From: Sclerodactyla briareus
Taxonomy: Eukaryota > Echinodermata > Holothuroidea > Dendrochirotida > Sclerodactylidae
Assembly: GCA_026419785.1 (NCBI GenBank)
Contig: JAODTK010004276.1
Coordinates: forward strand, 1 to 64,000
Reading direction: 5' to 3'
DNA: 64,000 nucleotides
The notes below the pieces were generated by a model, which saw nothing but the letters and a program-made list of their open reading frames with translations, was not told the DNA's origin and did no database searches. Made by a program: the position numbers and the translations under genes. Positions 1 to 11,830 of the stretch are shown here, piece by piece; the stretch's first letter is position 1, and each line of letters opens with the position of its first letter.

Positions 1-2350
1 ACCCTTTAATGATACGACAGCTTTTATGAACTTGCAGATGTCTCCACTTTGATAACATCCACTCATAGGCGCATTTCCGCATTCTTATGAACATGCCCAG
101 TGCATTGCCAAGAAAGTATAAAATCAGTTTTTGACCCCTACCGTGACCTGTGATGACCTTCAATGACATGGCGGACTTTATAAAAACGTTTACTCTGCAT
201 TGTGAGCATCAACTCCTAGAAAGCATGAGTGCATTCCATGAACGCCTAATGTTATTGCGAAAAGGAAAAAGCTATTAATTAAACTGTTGACCCCTGGTAA
301 CTACCAAAGTAAGTGTCCCGATCAAGCCAGGAGTGGGTCTCCTCCATCACAAGCCCAAGGTCTATACATAGGCAAATAAATAACCAGGGTTTCTATTGTT
401 AGTGCCCGTAACTCCTAAATAAGCAACATTTATTCAAAGAATCAACCCTTTAACCCAATGACAAAACCCCACCCGACAGAGGTCAAAATTGACAGGGTCA
501 GAGGTCACCCACATGCGGGTCAACAATTATATGAAAATGGTGAAACCGTCCAGCCTTCGAAGAGATTCAATTCTCCGATTATGCCCAGAGCAGGAAAACA
601 GTTTTGACCATTAGTGACCTTGAATTACTTCACAATAACATGAACAGTTTTTATCAAAATGTTAAGCTCCGGTGATACATCCACCCTAGGAGCATTTTGC
701 ATCTGATGAAAATGCCCAGTGCTTGCCAAAAAGTACTAAAATCAGTTTTTGACCCCTACTTTTGGACTTATTTTTGAATGACTTTCGATGACATGGCGTT
801 TTTTTATAAAAAAGTGTTACTCTCATGTGTGTGCATTCACTCATAGAAAGCAAACTCGCTTCCAAGGAACACGCCTAATGTATTGCGAAAAAGCTATTAA
901 ATTAAAATTGGGAACCCCTTTGTAATACCAAGTAAGGTCCGATCGACGCGGGGGGAGTTGGTCTCCTCCATAAAGCAACAAAGGTCTTCAAATATCCAAA
1001 AAAAACCAAGTTCCTATTTTTTTCGCCCGTAACTCCTAAATAAGCACATTTATTCAAGACTAACTCACCTTTAAACAACATGGACCACCCGACAGAGGTC
1101 AAATTGAGGTCAGAGGTCACACACAATGCAGGTCAACAATCATTTCACAAGGGTGAACCCTTCCAAGCCTTCACCAGATATTCCATTACCGATATGCCAG
1201 AAACAGTTTGGCAACTCCTTAGTGCACCTTTGAATGACCTTCAATGACATGACAGTTTCCATGAGAATTATAACTCTCCATGGGAACATCCCACCTCTAG
1301 GAGCATTTTGCATTCTGATGAACACGCCCAGTGCTATTGCCGAAAAGTAACCAAAAGACAGTTTTGACCTCCCTCCAATCGCCCTTTAAGACCTCGGCTT
1401 ACATGACCATTTAAAAAAAAAATGTAACCCTAGATGGGATACAACCTGTTCGTGAAATATAAACACATCAGGAAGGTCACTGGCAGTTGTGCAGAAAGCA
1501 CATACTATTGCGCCGTATATGCCCATAGTGACCTTGAATGAACCTTTTATGTAAAATGTTCTCCACCATGACGTACACCGTCCTGAAATTTCAACATTGC
1601 CAAATGCAGAAAGGATCAGGTGTAAAGTTGTCTCCAAAAATAGTAGTTTTTCGTCCCTATGTGACCTTGGAAGACCTTTGATGACATGTCAGTTTTTATG
1701 AAAAATGTTACTCTCGATCCGAGATGCCCGCAGTCCTACAAGCATTATGTTTCCCAAGTTTTTACTGCCGATGCATTGCCAAAAAGGTATCAAACAACCT
1801 TTTAACCCCTTGTAACGTGAGCAACCCGAGTAGTGCCTGATTGAAGCAGAGGAGTTGTTTCGTCTAATCAGCACACAGAGCTCTGCACATATCCAATTGA
1901 CAAAATTGACAGCCGTTGTAATTTTCTCTGCCCTGTTACTCAAAAAATGAGCACATTCATTCAATTGACCCCTTTGACCTTATTGACCTCATTGAAGGGT
2001 TTCGTTTGACTGCTGATTCTAAAAAAATCACCAATGACAAATCACTCTACGAAACATCCTAACTGAACTTAATTCGATATGAAAAACTTGATCTCTGATT
2101 CTTCACACACAAAGGTCAACATGGGGTCAATTAGAGTCATTCATCGGAAGGTACCTTTGAGATCCGCAATGGCCACGAACATTTGATGCGGCCAAAAACC
2201 TGGTAAAGGTCAAATTGAGGTCAACAGGTCACCAAGATGGAGGCAAGGAGGAATAACAATGGTGCAACTCCCAACAACCTCAGCAGACATTTGGTGCCCA
2301 AGTTATGGCCAAAAAAAGTTTGACCCGAATTGAACCTTTGTGACCATACT
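1..2350 (-). repeat. Tandem array of ~615 bp repeats (family S615), about 3 to 4 units
   Basis: The phrase ending in GTTTTTGACCCCTA recurs near 127 and 745, with a weaker form near 1360, and the phrase GCAGGTCAACAAT recurs near 516 and 1125. This gives a period of 613 to 618 bp. Within each unit there are half-similar blocks rich in GACC and GGTCA. Units become more diverged after about 1960 but keep the same GGTCA-rich wording to about 2350. The array is cut by the window start. Related units lie in the opposite orientation at 53500-55180. The short open frames here are not conserved between units, so I call no gene. Confidence 0.8.
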
Positions 2351-2634
2351 TTTTACACTGAAGAAAATCTAATCAGTTATTACCTCATTTATCCCGCATC
2401 CTATGTGCCAAAACAAAAAGTCACCATAGCACCTACGATCCGTTCGTAATCTTGCACACGAGCCTAAACAATAACTTACATAATATAGGCTAATTACCTT
2501 ATTAATTAGTGACTTGAATGGGGGCCAAACATCTAATAATCAGATCGGTTTTTGTTCACCCAACCCCGATGCACCCTTGAAAATTTTTGTCCAATTTGAC
2601 TTGAGTGCGAAAGAGATCCTGCTCACGAGAAGTG

Positions 2635-2723
2635 TGACACACACACACCACACACACCGCACGCACGCATGAAGCCACACCCACACACACAACACACACA
2701 CACACACGCCACGAACACACACC
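2635..2723. repeat. (CA)n microsatellite, imperfect
   Basis: About 90 bases of CACACA with interruptions (CCACAC, GCACGCACGCATGAAG). The Val/Cys-rich peptide on the minus strand is simply translated microsatellite. Confidence 0.95.
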
Positions 2724-3161
2724 TACTTTACTTGTCTATTGGTGGAAAAACGACGGGGTGGTGCGGTAGTGGGTAGTGTGTTGTTTAACCACCCAAACGA
2801 GAAAACGTTACTTACTTTCCCATCCATGAGTGTAATCCCTCCGAATAAGCCAGGAGATACGACTCTTTACATGGCCACCGAGGGAATGCTCATACCTGAA
2901 AAGCTTACCGCAGAAATGAGGTTCTGCAAAATTTAATTAATAACAAACTTACACACGTGTGTACCCGCGTGGTAATACTTTCTACCACATAAATGAGGAA
3001 GTTGCTCAATTTGATCCAACAGCACATTCCCGAGAGGGGATGGTGCCGAGACGCGCCCTTCAATACCTATTCTAACCGAGGTATTCCTCGTTGTCGTTCG
3101 GTGGGACTCGATGACAGGGTAAAACTTATGTGGTACCTCGGTTTTCCACCATTTACAACCG

Positions 3162-3192
<31 letters not shown>

Positions 3193-3195
3193 ACA
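3162..3195. repeat. (CA)n microsatellite
   Basis: A nearly pure CA run of about 34 bases. Open frames on both strands cross it. The peptide in the preceding 300 bases resembles nothing I know. Confidence 0.95.
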
Positions 3196-3483
3196 AAAAC
3201 ACGCCATAGTGCCCACGAAGTCTCCTCTGAATTCATTCAGGCGAGACCAAAAAACCTACAAAATCACCAAAAATTTAACAGACAATAATCTGTGAGTATT
3301 AATTTCTAAGGATACCCATTCCTTTTTTCGTTAATAATGACAGAAAAAGGCAGCATTCTTGTGCCTGGTGTGGACGACCTTTGCATTGTTCCCCCCTGGG
3401 TATAGAGTCCTCATTTACCTCAAAAGTAAATTGAATCATCTAAACGAGGAAACATACTAGAACCTCCAAATTGGGGTGTGAGG

Positions 3484-3916
3484 TCAGGGACGTAAATACA
3501 CAATTTTTAAAGGGGGGTGTGAAACTTTTGGGACAACAAGATGTTCTGTCTGAGATCGACCCTTTTTGATTACCAATTTTGTAAGTTTTCCTTTTTTTCC
3601 GGCGAACGTGGCGATGTTAACGACGAGGGGGGGGGGGGTAGGTGGCAAATCGTTCCGTAGGGGGGGCTTCCGTACAACCGTCCATGTGTTACAGTTTTTA
3701 TGGCATTCCTCGTTCACGAACATCAATTTTCGGGGGTCTATTCAATTTCAAGGTTCCTTAAAAATAGGCTGTGGCCGACTCCGGGAGACGACCTTCGCCG
3801 CTCTACGGGGGACGCGACTTCAATATCTAGAGGGGGTTGTCAAAACCCCCACATACCCCCATATTCACGCCCTGTTTGAGGTTATTGATATGTTCTCTTC
3901 ATCTGTGCTACTTTGA
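3484..3916 (+). repeat. Dispersed repeat family A, copy 1
   Basis: This segment matches the reverse complement of 40284-40640 along its length. Shared landmarks in order are: GACGTAAATAC followed by an AATTTT block; a G homopolymer after an ACGACG-type motif; GTTACAGTTTTTATGGCATTC; a CCGAACAT or CGAACAT block; TTCAATATC(T/C)AG; and the ending around CACATACCCCCATATTCACGCC. An open frame of 116 codons runs through this copy. Parts of it can be aligned with minus-strand frames of copy 2 (for example a shared LWHSS), so an old coding sequence is possible. No domain is recognisable. No terminal inverted repeats were seen. It is probably a non-autonomous element. Confidence 0.75.
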
Positions 3917-4041
3917 AGCAAATTCTGTGTACATTGTCACCAGTTGGCCTTCAGATTCAATGAGATTGGATGTACTCAGTGCCTAGTCCCAGTCATGATT
4001 TCGGAGCAGCAAATGTGTTGAAACTATGTGTGGGCCAAAGA

Positions 4042-4260
4042 TCAAGTCCAATGGTCGGACTCTAGGGGGAAAATAAGGGGAGAACATTCCCGGGTCCCTC
4101 TAGGATCACTGCTGATTGCATAATGAGGAAACTTGCAGGCTGTTTCAGCCACGAGTCCACCGTCAGGAGGCAGGGCTGGCAAGTCGGGAGATGTCTCTTC
4201 TAAATCCTTCCTTGTCTGGAGGTAGAATAGTATCTTACCCCAACGTTTAAAGAGGGGCAT
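4042..4260 (-). CDS. Unassigned 72-codon open frame
   Basis: The frame uses mixed residues without low complexity (for example KDLEETSPDLPALPPDGG) and stands out from the surrounding sequence. There is no recognisable domain, and no splice context that I trust. It could be an exon or chance. Confidence 0.15.
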   Translation of the reverse strand: MPLFKRWGKILFYLQTRKDLEETSPDLPALPPDGGLVAETACKFPHYAISSDPRGTRECSPLIFPLESDHWT

Positions 4261-4494
4261 TACCCCTACAGCCGTGAACTAAGTATCTTGTCGTCCGCCC
4301 AGTTGCCATATCTAGGGTCCATCTGTCTTTGTGACATACGACTGGTAGTATAAAGTTTAAGGAGCCCTAAGAGAAGTTTCAGGTTCAGAAAGGACTAGAT
4401 TAATCAGGGCTCACTAGAGTCAAGACCCCAAACAAACTAATAGTTGCAACCACTTAATCTGGAAACCCTGCATCTGCTCAATGAATACCTATTT

Positions 4495-4815
4495 CAAAGT
4501 TCCATTCAGCTTTACTTCTGTCCGCCTTCCTGGCTTTCCAGCCACGAAGTAGTAGTAATTTATGTGATTGAATGATACACAATAATTGAAAAAAAAATCT
4601 GTTGAACGATAGTAGAGGTTCAGAAATTTCTACTTTTTGGGTGGAAAATAGGTCCTGTGTTGAAACTGCACATTTGTTGTGGCCGCCGGCTTTTTGAAAA
4701 TTGAAAAAAACGATCACAATTTTTCAAGATAGAAATGATTGAGGACTGTAATTTTGCCTGAAGCTCTTCGTGTTGATAAGGTATGGAATATGGCACTCAT
4801 TTTCAATATCATAAT
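4495..4815 (+). repeat. Dispersed repeat family B, copy 1
   Basis: Matches 52028-52385 in the same orientation. Shared blocks in order are: AAGTTCCATTCAGC; a CCACGAAG block; TGATTGAATGA-like sequence; ATTGAAAAAAAAATCTGTTGAA, the best conserved; AATAGGTCC; and a final GATAAGGTAT(G/C)GAA-like block with CATAATGCTTA or GATGCTTAT at the end. Divergence is mostly small indels. No coding potential is shared. Probably a SINE- or MITE-like element of about 330 bp. Confidence 0.75.
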
Positions 4816-6300
4816 GCTTATTTCTTAAAGGCTAAATGGAACTTTAACAACCACACCAAGTTGAGTTACGATTCTTTGGCCCTTTTCTCCACGGTTTTCA
4901 CCGTTGGCAATGGCCACTCATCGCAACAAAACACAATACTGGCGCACACATAAACCGAACAATGTCGAATTAACTGTCTCTTGCTGGTATACAATTTATC
5001 TCCATTCAACAGTAATGAATTTGCCTAAATCATTTTCTTCAGTATGAGCGGTCAATCTCTTTCAATCTGATTATTTTTTAAATGCATATCACACAATTTA
5101 GCAACCACTCCAGCCAAAATAAAGGAAAAAAAGACATACAAAGGAGGAATCTGGCTGACAGGGATAGAATCATTCAGGAAATTAGGGACACAACGGAAAA
5201 CTAGCGACTGCAAAACTGAACACAAATCAAAAAATTATTCAATTTTAGGACAGGCAAGGTTGAAGGTTCATATGAAGGCTATGAAAACTTTTCATTTTGG
5301 TACACAAGCATGGAAATTCCGTTGCTGATTGGGGAAGCATATATATATTCCTAAATATTTATATTATATTAGTTTGCCATAGTAAAAAGGCTATTAGTAG
5401 GCATGTCAGGAAGATTGATGTAACGAGCACGAAGCAAAGTAGACTATCATGTCCGCGCGTATCAGGTGGTTGGCCACAAATTACATTCTGTTGGTGGAAA
5501 TAGGACTGAAGGGGCTGGGCAATTGGGGTGCCAGTGGCACCTTTGTTTTCCAGATTAGGAGCTAGCGAAATATGACATAGGCATATGGTGTAAGGTTTAA
5601 TGACCAACTGCAGGAATTCCTATTTTTTCTAAACTGTAAGTCAATAGGTCATAATGGTTAAGGACAACTGAGGATAGAGTTTCTACAACTGGTTTTTTAT
5701 ACAAGTTCGTTTCATGGGGTTCTTCTTGAATTTGTGTGTTTTGTTTTTTGTAAGTCACATAGGTAATAATCAGTGAATTTTCAAGATCCAATTCAGCAAG
5801 CATTTTTCATTGCTCCATTTGATACTAGTAGCACAAGTTGAAGTGCTTATGTGAGTATTTTACCTTCAGCCAATAAAAGTTCAACAAGACTTTATGCCTG
5901 TACAATACATCCGTTGTATCTTCCTGCCATGCCTTTATTCCATGCAATTCATTGAATATAGAGAACATTTTACTAGGTACCGCTGGAGGAGCTCAATGGG
6001 GTTCATGAAAGTGCAGTTCAGGGTTCTGAATGGGTGCACTATGGAACTTATCATGGAAGCAACAATATAAGTTCCTTGTTTTGGTAATACTTCCAAACTG
6101 ATTGTGGATGTTTTTGAGGGACACCTTGGAACCCTACGAAGAACAACCAATCCACATTTCGAAGTTTTTGAATGAAAACGAGTGAGTACTGTGGACATGC
6201 ACGTGATATGGACATAATCTTGGCCAACCCTAGTACTTCGTGGACATGCAGTCAGTGCATTAAACAAAACGTCATGGGTTTTGTGAAATCTGGGAAGTAT
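4816..6300. other. AT-rich stretch without a recognisable gene
   Basis: The short frames on both strands have no known domain. Around 6170-6300 a plus-strand peptide contains the string WTCSQCIKQ, a lone CxxC pair, which is too little to call a zinc finger. Confidence 0.5.
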
Positions 6301-6306
6301 GAATTA

Positions 6307-6404
6307 ATTACCCCATATGGACCCGCACCCCACCCCCGCGCCATTGAACATCTGGCAATAGCAAAAAGTCCGGGTTGGCCACCCCATCGCCCTTCTCTTT
6401 TCCA
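6307..6404 (+). repeat. Left inverted repeat of the GC island
   Basis: This copy runs inward as ACCCCATATGGACCC, then CCCCACCCCCGCGCCATTGAAC, a CAATAGCAAAAAGTCCGGGTTG block and GCCCTTCTCTTTT. The same blocks in the same order occur on the other strand at 12181-12281, so the two face each other across about 5.8 kb. Both inner ends close with a pyrimidine run plus CAG or CCAG, like 3' splice sites. A further partial copy (TCTATTTCAG, ACTTACCCCATA, TGGACCCTGC) lies at 6557-6600. Confidence 0.7.
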
Positions 6405-6510
6405 GGAGAAGGCGTCCTAGAATGGGGGCGAAGGCCAGCAAATCCGACAGAGGAGAACGCCGGTGATGGCCCGGAAGGAAAGTGGGACGGGTGGCGGGTG
6501 TCCAAGATGG

Positions 6511-6570
6511 GTAAGTATTAATACTTCACAGATTCACACAACCAGTGAAGTTTTGTTGAATCTATTTCAG
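6511..6570 (+). other. Possible 60-base intron
   Basis: GTAAGTATT at the left edge and TTGAATCTATTTCAG at the right edge form a textbook small intron inside the left end of the island. The sequence upstream contains an ATG-initiated frame of 14 codons beginning MGAKASKSDR, which ends before the donor, so the exon frame is not clear. Confidence 0.3.
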
Positions 6571-6899
6571 ATAGTCAACTTACCCCATATTGGACCCTGC
6601 ACAAGACTAGCACAGGGCCACTGGCGGTGTGCCCGTGCCATCACGGTGGACAGCGTGAAATGGTGGTAGACGATGGCGGACAGTCTGTGAAGAATACTTC
6701 AGCGAGTTCCAGTCCGTTGCCGTGGAGGTAGGGCCCAACCAGGCCTCGTTGCAGAGAGTTCTGTTGTGGACAGCCCCGGGCAAGTGCGACGCTCGCCGCG
6801 ACCAGCCACCGCCATGGATAGGTGCCCTTGTTCCGGAGAGCCGTACCGGTTCCGGAGCGCCGATTGACGGTTCTGGCGAAAAAGAAAGAAACGGGAAGC

Positions 6900-8350
6900 G
6901 GGACCATCAGCTCGCAGGAGCGGATCAGGCTCCGGATGGCCCGGAAGGACGACCGCCGGCTCCGAGAGGCCGGGAACGGAGAGTCGGTCAACGCGCTGTG
7001 GAGGGGGCCAAGTCGAGGGCTCCGGAGAGCCGATCCAATCCGAGTCGGTTAAAGGCTCGGGGAGAGCTGATCTGGTTAACACGGCTCTGGTGTAACGGTT
7101 ACCCCCACACGATCCGGCGAATTGCCGGAAGAGGGGGCCAGTCCGCAGCTAGGGATAGCTGGAACAGACCCGCGACGTCTTAGTTAGCGCCGGCGTGGCT
7201 CGGAAGACGGCAGAGTCGGACCAGGGGCCGATCATTACTCCGAAGAATAATAGCCTGGAAAGCAGCTGAAAAGCCGATCCACGGCGGGAGATCATGTCAG
7301 GTCCGGGGATTCGACCCACGGCTCGGGGCGCCGATCAGGGGGTCGCAGCTTCGGCCCACAGCGTCGTGAGAGATGATCAGGAGGTTGGAAGAGTCGGCCC
7401 ACGGCGGGAAGAGCGATCCGGAGGGGCCGAAAGAGTCGGCCCACGGCTCCGGGGAGCAGGGAGGCCGACTCCCGCGGCTCGGGAGAGCTGTCCCGGAGAG
7501 CCGATAAGGGGTCCAGGAGAGAGAGTAGCCCACGGCTCCCTCAGCGACGGGAGAGACCAACTCCTCGGCTCGTGAGAGCCATATCGGAGAGCCGATAAGA
7601 AGGTCGGAAGAGTAGGCCACGGCTTCGGAGAGCCGACTCCCTCGGCTCGTGAGAGGCGTCTCGGAGAGCTGAACAGAAAGGAGGGTCCGGAGAAGAGTCG
7701 GCCCAGGCTCGGAGAAAATAGAACGGGAAGCGATCCTCGGCGGAGGGCCGTCTAGAGAGCCGATTAGGAGGTCCGGAAAAGTTAGCCAACGGCTCCCTCC
7801 GCGCCGGGAGAGCCCGACTCCATCGGCTCATGAGAGCCGTAGCGGAGAGCCGATGAAGGAGGTTCCGGAAGAGTGGGCCCACAGCTCCGGAGAGCAGGGA
7901 GAGCCGACTCCCCCGGCGCGTGAGAGCCGTCACGGAGAGCTGACTAGGGGGGTCCAGAAGACGTCAGCCACGGGGCTCCGGAGAGCCGGGAGAGAAAAAA
8001 CCGACTCATCGCGGGGAAAGGAAGAGCCGATTAGGAGAGCCGGGCTGCCGCTTCGGAGGCCAGGAAGAGGTCTGGAAGCAGCCGTCTTGCCTCGCAGAGC
8101 GGAACGAGGTCGGCCGCAGGCCATGAAGTCGGTCCACGGATCTGGATGGCCTGGACGCCGGGACCCACAGCTCAGCCGGAAGAGGTCGTCGGCGGCCCAG
8201 TGGATAGCGGACGCGGCTTTTGGTGATTGAAGAGTCTGACAATCCTGGCTAGGGGGAGCCGCCCCATGGTTCGGAAAGGGCCGGGAAGGGGAAAGACGGT
8301 TCACGGCTCCGGAGAGCCGATCCCCGACTCCGGGGAGCGGCCTCCGGCTC
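6900..8350. repeat. Tandem repeats of a ~88 bp monomer (GGAGAGCCGAT type)
   Basis: The phrase GGAGAGCCGAT followed by AGGAGGTCCGGAAGAG recurs near 7495, 7580, 7664, 7752, 7842 and 7933, spacings of 84 to 91 bases. Looser copies lie before and after. The phrase GGCTCCCTCCGCGCCGGGAG at about 7791 recurs word for word at 10381 and 10471, so the two arrays share a monomer. Overlapping frames on both strands are by-products of GC-rich repetition. Confidence 0.8.
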
Positions 8351-8666
8351 TAGTGGCTTTAGCGAGTTGCCAGCACGAAGGGTTGGGAGGGGGCCCCAAC
8401 GGCCAGGGGGGCCTGGCACGGCCAATTCGGTTCTGGGCCCGGCTGGGTATGGGAGAGTTACACCTCTGCCGACTCCCCCTTCCTCCCCTCCCCTCTCCCG
8501 ATCCCCGGTTTTTTGTCTACTTGTTCACCGCTCGCTAGTGAGCAGGTTGGGTCGTGGCTGAGCGTGCCGGTACGGGGCTGGTGGAGGGATTGCTCTTCTT
8601 TTGTTGCCCACTTGGGTGTGCTGGAGACCTGGTCCACTGTAGGGAAGCGCGTTCGGAGTAGAAGAC

Positions 8667-10669
8667 GTGTTAGAGCTGACTTCTTCTCGGTGCTCAGTCA
8701 ATCCCGCGCCTGAGACTGTCGATGACTGTGTTTGGTCCCCCGTAGGTCGGGCGCAGAGGCTCCCAGGCGATCCGCCTGTCATCGATGTAGATGAAGACGC
8801 GAGGCCCCGGCGGGGGCATAGCAACTGGGAAAACCTGTCCCCTGGGCGGGAGCCAGGAGAAGGCTTATCGTCTTGAAGAACGTAGGCGTTCTCAGATCGA
8901 CGTAGTTAGTTAGCTGGCCCTCAGCACAGGTACCATTTCGGCAGGTTCGTCGAATCGATGAACAACTTGTTGAGGGTCGAAAGTTGCGTCGGGCCGTCAT
9001 AACGATGCTTCCATGACGCCCTATCAGTCAAGGTTGGTGGTATTCGCCGACAAGCAGGATCTCCGCTGTGTGACGGCGACGAGGTACTGAGAGTTCTCCG
9101 TGGGAGTCGTAACCTGGCGACGCCGCTAGCCAACCCCGTAACCCCAAGAGTTCTGTGTGGGGAAGCGGGGGCTGCCCTTCCTACTTTTAAAGGGCCGGAG
9201 CATGGGGCTGCTCCAGCGGCTCCTAAAACCGATAATCCGCCGGATGGCGTGAAACGCGCCCCTCGGGAGAAAGTGTGTCTCTCATACCGAGTTCACCGGG
9301 GGCCGCCTACCGACGCGCGAAACGAAGTAAGACATGACCTGCGACGGCAACGGCCCTGGCTGCATTGTATCTCCACCTGGAGAAAAGCTGAACGAGGATG
9401 AGATTGGTCCAAGGAGTGGCCCTGCTGCTCGGGTCTGGGAAGTTCCTGCAAAGTTTCACACCGATCTTCCATCCCTTAAGCTGCCCATGTGAAGGTGACT
9501 TTGGCCGGGCCTGTCGATCCCCAACCGCGTCGGGTTGCTAAAATCGAGTCCTGGCACCTAGCGCAGGGTATCCCCGCCAGTGGACGCCCGGGACGGCATG
9601 AGGGTCGGTGCTTGCCCACCGCGTCGGGGGAGGAGAAATGGGGTGTTACGGCATAAGCACCGGAAAACGGTTGTTCGGCCTCCGCGTGAGAGTGGCCTCC
9701 GGTTCGGACGCGAGATACGGCAAAAGCGCCGGAAATGGCCCGATCGGCACCCTACGCGCCGGGAGAGGCCTCCGGCCGCGGACGGAGTTCACGGCACCGC
9801 GCCGCGGCGGCTGAGTCGTGCGGCAGGCTCTTGGTTCCGTATCCAGCGATGCTTCGCCTTTTCCCGCGGCGGAGATGAATCGCTTTCCGAGCTGTAGGAC
9901 GAGGAGGATCTACGACGACGACGCCCTTATGGCCCTTGCGTCTATGGGTTTTGCCCCGGTGAGACCTGCGGCTCTTCGCCCCTAGTTCGATGAGGGTACC
10001 CCGTGAACGGTCGAGGTATGAAGCAGAGGAGAAAGGTAATGTACCAACGGGTAGGGAAACTCTAGGTCTGGGCCGCTTCAAACCGCTATGGTCGACGTGA
10101 GAAGAGGGCTGCCGGCGACCGGATGGACGTGATACCTGCTGGGTCCGGTGGTGTGGCAGAAGTTCACAGCAACCCCATGGACCGTGGCTGCGGGCCGGCA
10201 ATTGGGTCTGAACGCCCCCCGCGGCGGACGGCTGTCGGTCCGTATCCAGCGGCCAGACCGGGCCGTTCCGGTCTGGTCCAGGGCCGGCCGGCCGGGATTG
10301 GTGCACGGCACCCGCACCGACCATGACGGGCGGGTTACCGCAGTCCAACCGAGGCTCACCCCGGCCGGCCCGGTTGGGTCGGCTCCCTCCGCGCCGGGAG
10401 GGGCCCCGGCCCGTGACGGGCGGGTTACCGCAGTCCAACCGAGGCTCACCCCGGCCGGCCCGGTTGGGTCGGCTCCCTCCGCGCCGGGAGGGGCCCCGGC
10501 CCGTGAGGGCGGGGTAACCGCAGTCCGACCGAGGATCACCCCGGCCGGCCCGGTTGGGTCGGCTCCCTCCGCGCGGAGAGTGGCCTCCGGCCCGGACGGG
10601 GGCGTTACGGCACCCGAGACGGAACCGGCACCGACAAAGTCGGTGTGCGAGGACAGCGAAGACGAATAG
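8667..10669 (+). pseudogene. Broken coding region of unknown family inside the GC island
   Basis: Consecutive plus-strand segments read like protein but lie in different frames. They are 8667-8876 (acidic and Pro/Arg-rich, with PPVIDVDEDARPRRG), 8942-9013 (RRIDEQLVEGRKLRRAVI), 9003-9398 (open for about 130 codons), 9331-9490 (KLNEDEIGPRSGPAARVWEV), a piece near 9935 (YDDDALMALASMGFAPV), a piece near 10011 (RYEAEEKGNVPTGRETLGL) and 10148-10669. The last holds about three exact-length 30-residue repeats and ends in an acidic tail (CEDSEDE). The basic and acidic coiled stretches could suit a Gag- or ORF1-like protein, but I see no CCHC knuckle or catalytic motif. I do not recognise it. Confidence 0.4.
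10321..10590. repeat. Three 90 bp tandem repeats
   Basis: Units start at 10321, 10411 and 10501, each exactly 90 bases apart. The first two are almost identical, and the third differs by a few substitutions. Because 90 is a multiple of three, the plus-strand frame stays open as repeated 30-residue blocks containing RLTPAGPVGSAPSAPGGAPA. Related sequence without the full unit lies at 9660-9790 (GAGAGTGGCCTCCGG shared with 10577). Confidence 0.95.
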
Positions 10670-10999
10670 CGGCTTCTAGGATCACCCGGCCCAAGTCCTG
10701 GGACCGGGATGATCCAGAGCTCCATGCCCGGGGAAGCCGGCCACCGGGCTAAACACACCCATCCCCCTGAGGGGGCCGAGCTCGAAGGCTTATTGGTACG
10801 GCTTCTCCCTTCTTCCTCCCAGGGGTCTTCTCGAGGACCGAAGCCGCTGACATCCCTCTCTGGCGACGATCCCCTGCCTTCTTTACTTCCGACGCCGTGA
10901 TGTCCGCAGCGGGCTTACGGGCCTCGGCGCACCAATGGACATAACCCGCTTACCTCTCGAGGCTGGCCAGCCAGCGGGGACAACTGCGGAGCCTACAAC

Positions 11000-11460
11000 A
11001 CGGCCAACATTTCTCCATACTGATGAGAAAGGGCCGATGAAGGAACGTTCTTTACGTCCATGAACCCTCGTTCACGGACATAAAAATCAATACAAGGCAA
11101 CGAGCATACATCGACACAACGGCGAACCAAAGGTACAAGCGTCCCCTATCTCCAACTAGGCGAAGGGCGCTGAGGAGTCTCTACGTTCATGAAACCCCCG
11201 ATATGGAATAGAGTCAATACATGGTAAAGTAGCATACATAAGTGACACATTGAAATATCGGCGATCAAAGTGTGAGCATCCCATTTCTCCAAAATGGGAG
11301 AAGTGGCAAAGTGGTACGCATAAGTATCATCAACATGGACGATCGGAGATGGAAACGGCCCATTATCCTACTTGGGGAAGGGGCCGCTGAGGAGGGGGTC
11401 TCTATTACCACGAACCCTCACCCACAGGCATAAAGGCCAAATTAATATATCATCAACGTG
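11000..11460. repeat. Diverged tandem repeats
   Basis: Three related phrases, near 11028 (AAGGGCCGATGAAGGAACG, CCATGAACCCTCGTTCACGG), 11162 (GAAGGGCGCTGAGGAGTCTC) and 11376 (GAAGGGGCCGCTGAGGAGGG, CACGAACCCTCACCCACAGG), each run into CATAAA or similar sequence. Spacing is irregular (134 and 214). Confidence 0.55.
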
Positions 11461-11736
11461 GAACTGCGTAAACAACATTAAAAACATTGCGAAGTACAGC
11501 TCACATCCGAAGGCAACGAGCCGATAATCATGCAAGGAGCCCATCCACGAACAGTGGAAACTATGGGCAGCTTAAACATTACAGTAATACGGCCGCACGC
11601 AATGGCAATGAGCCGACCTTCATGGCATGAAAACCATAATACATTTACAGGACGAGGTAGGGACTTACTCAGAGTACCCGTTCCCCCTCTCTCACTCGAT
11701 CACGTAACTAGAATCCCTCGCGCTGCGTGCGGGACA

Positions 11737-11830
11737 CCCCCAACCCAGGGACGGGGCGGGGAAGGGAATGGGAGGAGGGGGGACAAGGGGACGGAGGGAG
11801 GAATGAGGGGCGGGCGGGCAGGCAGGAAGC
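11737..11830 (+). other. G-rich run, potential G-quadruplex
   Basis: About 90 bases with many runs of three or more Gs (GGGACGGGGCGGGGAAGGGA onward). The frame at 11530-11910 reads through it as Gly/Arg repeats and is not a credible gene. Confidence 0.5.

Noticed and set aside
1-2350. The 615 bp array as a CRISPR or regulatory array
   Set aside because: Units are hundreds of bases long and diverged throughout, with no short identical repeats separated by unique spacers.
2540-3295. Val/Cys and Thr/His-rich peptides as genes
   Set aside because: They are translations of CA microsatellites.
9752-10758. Overlapping minus-strand frames of more than 220 codons as genes
   Set aside because: They run antisense through the 90 bp repeats and consist of Pro/Gly/Arg/Ala repetition. 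Stops are simply rare at this GC content.
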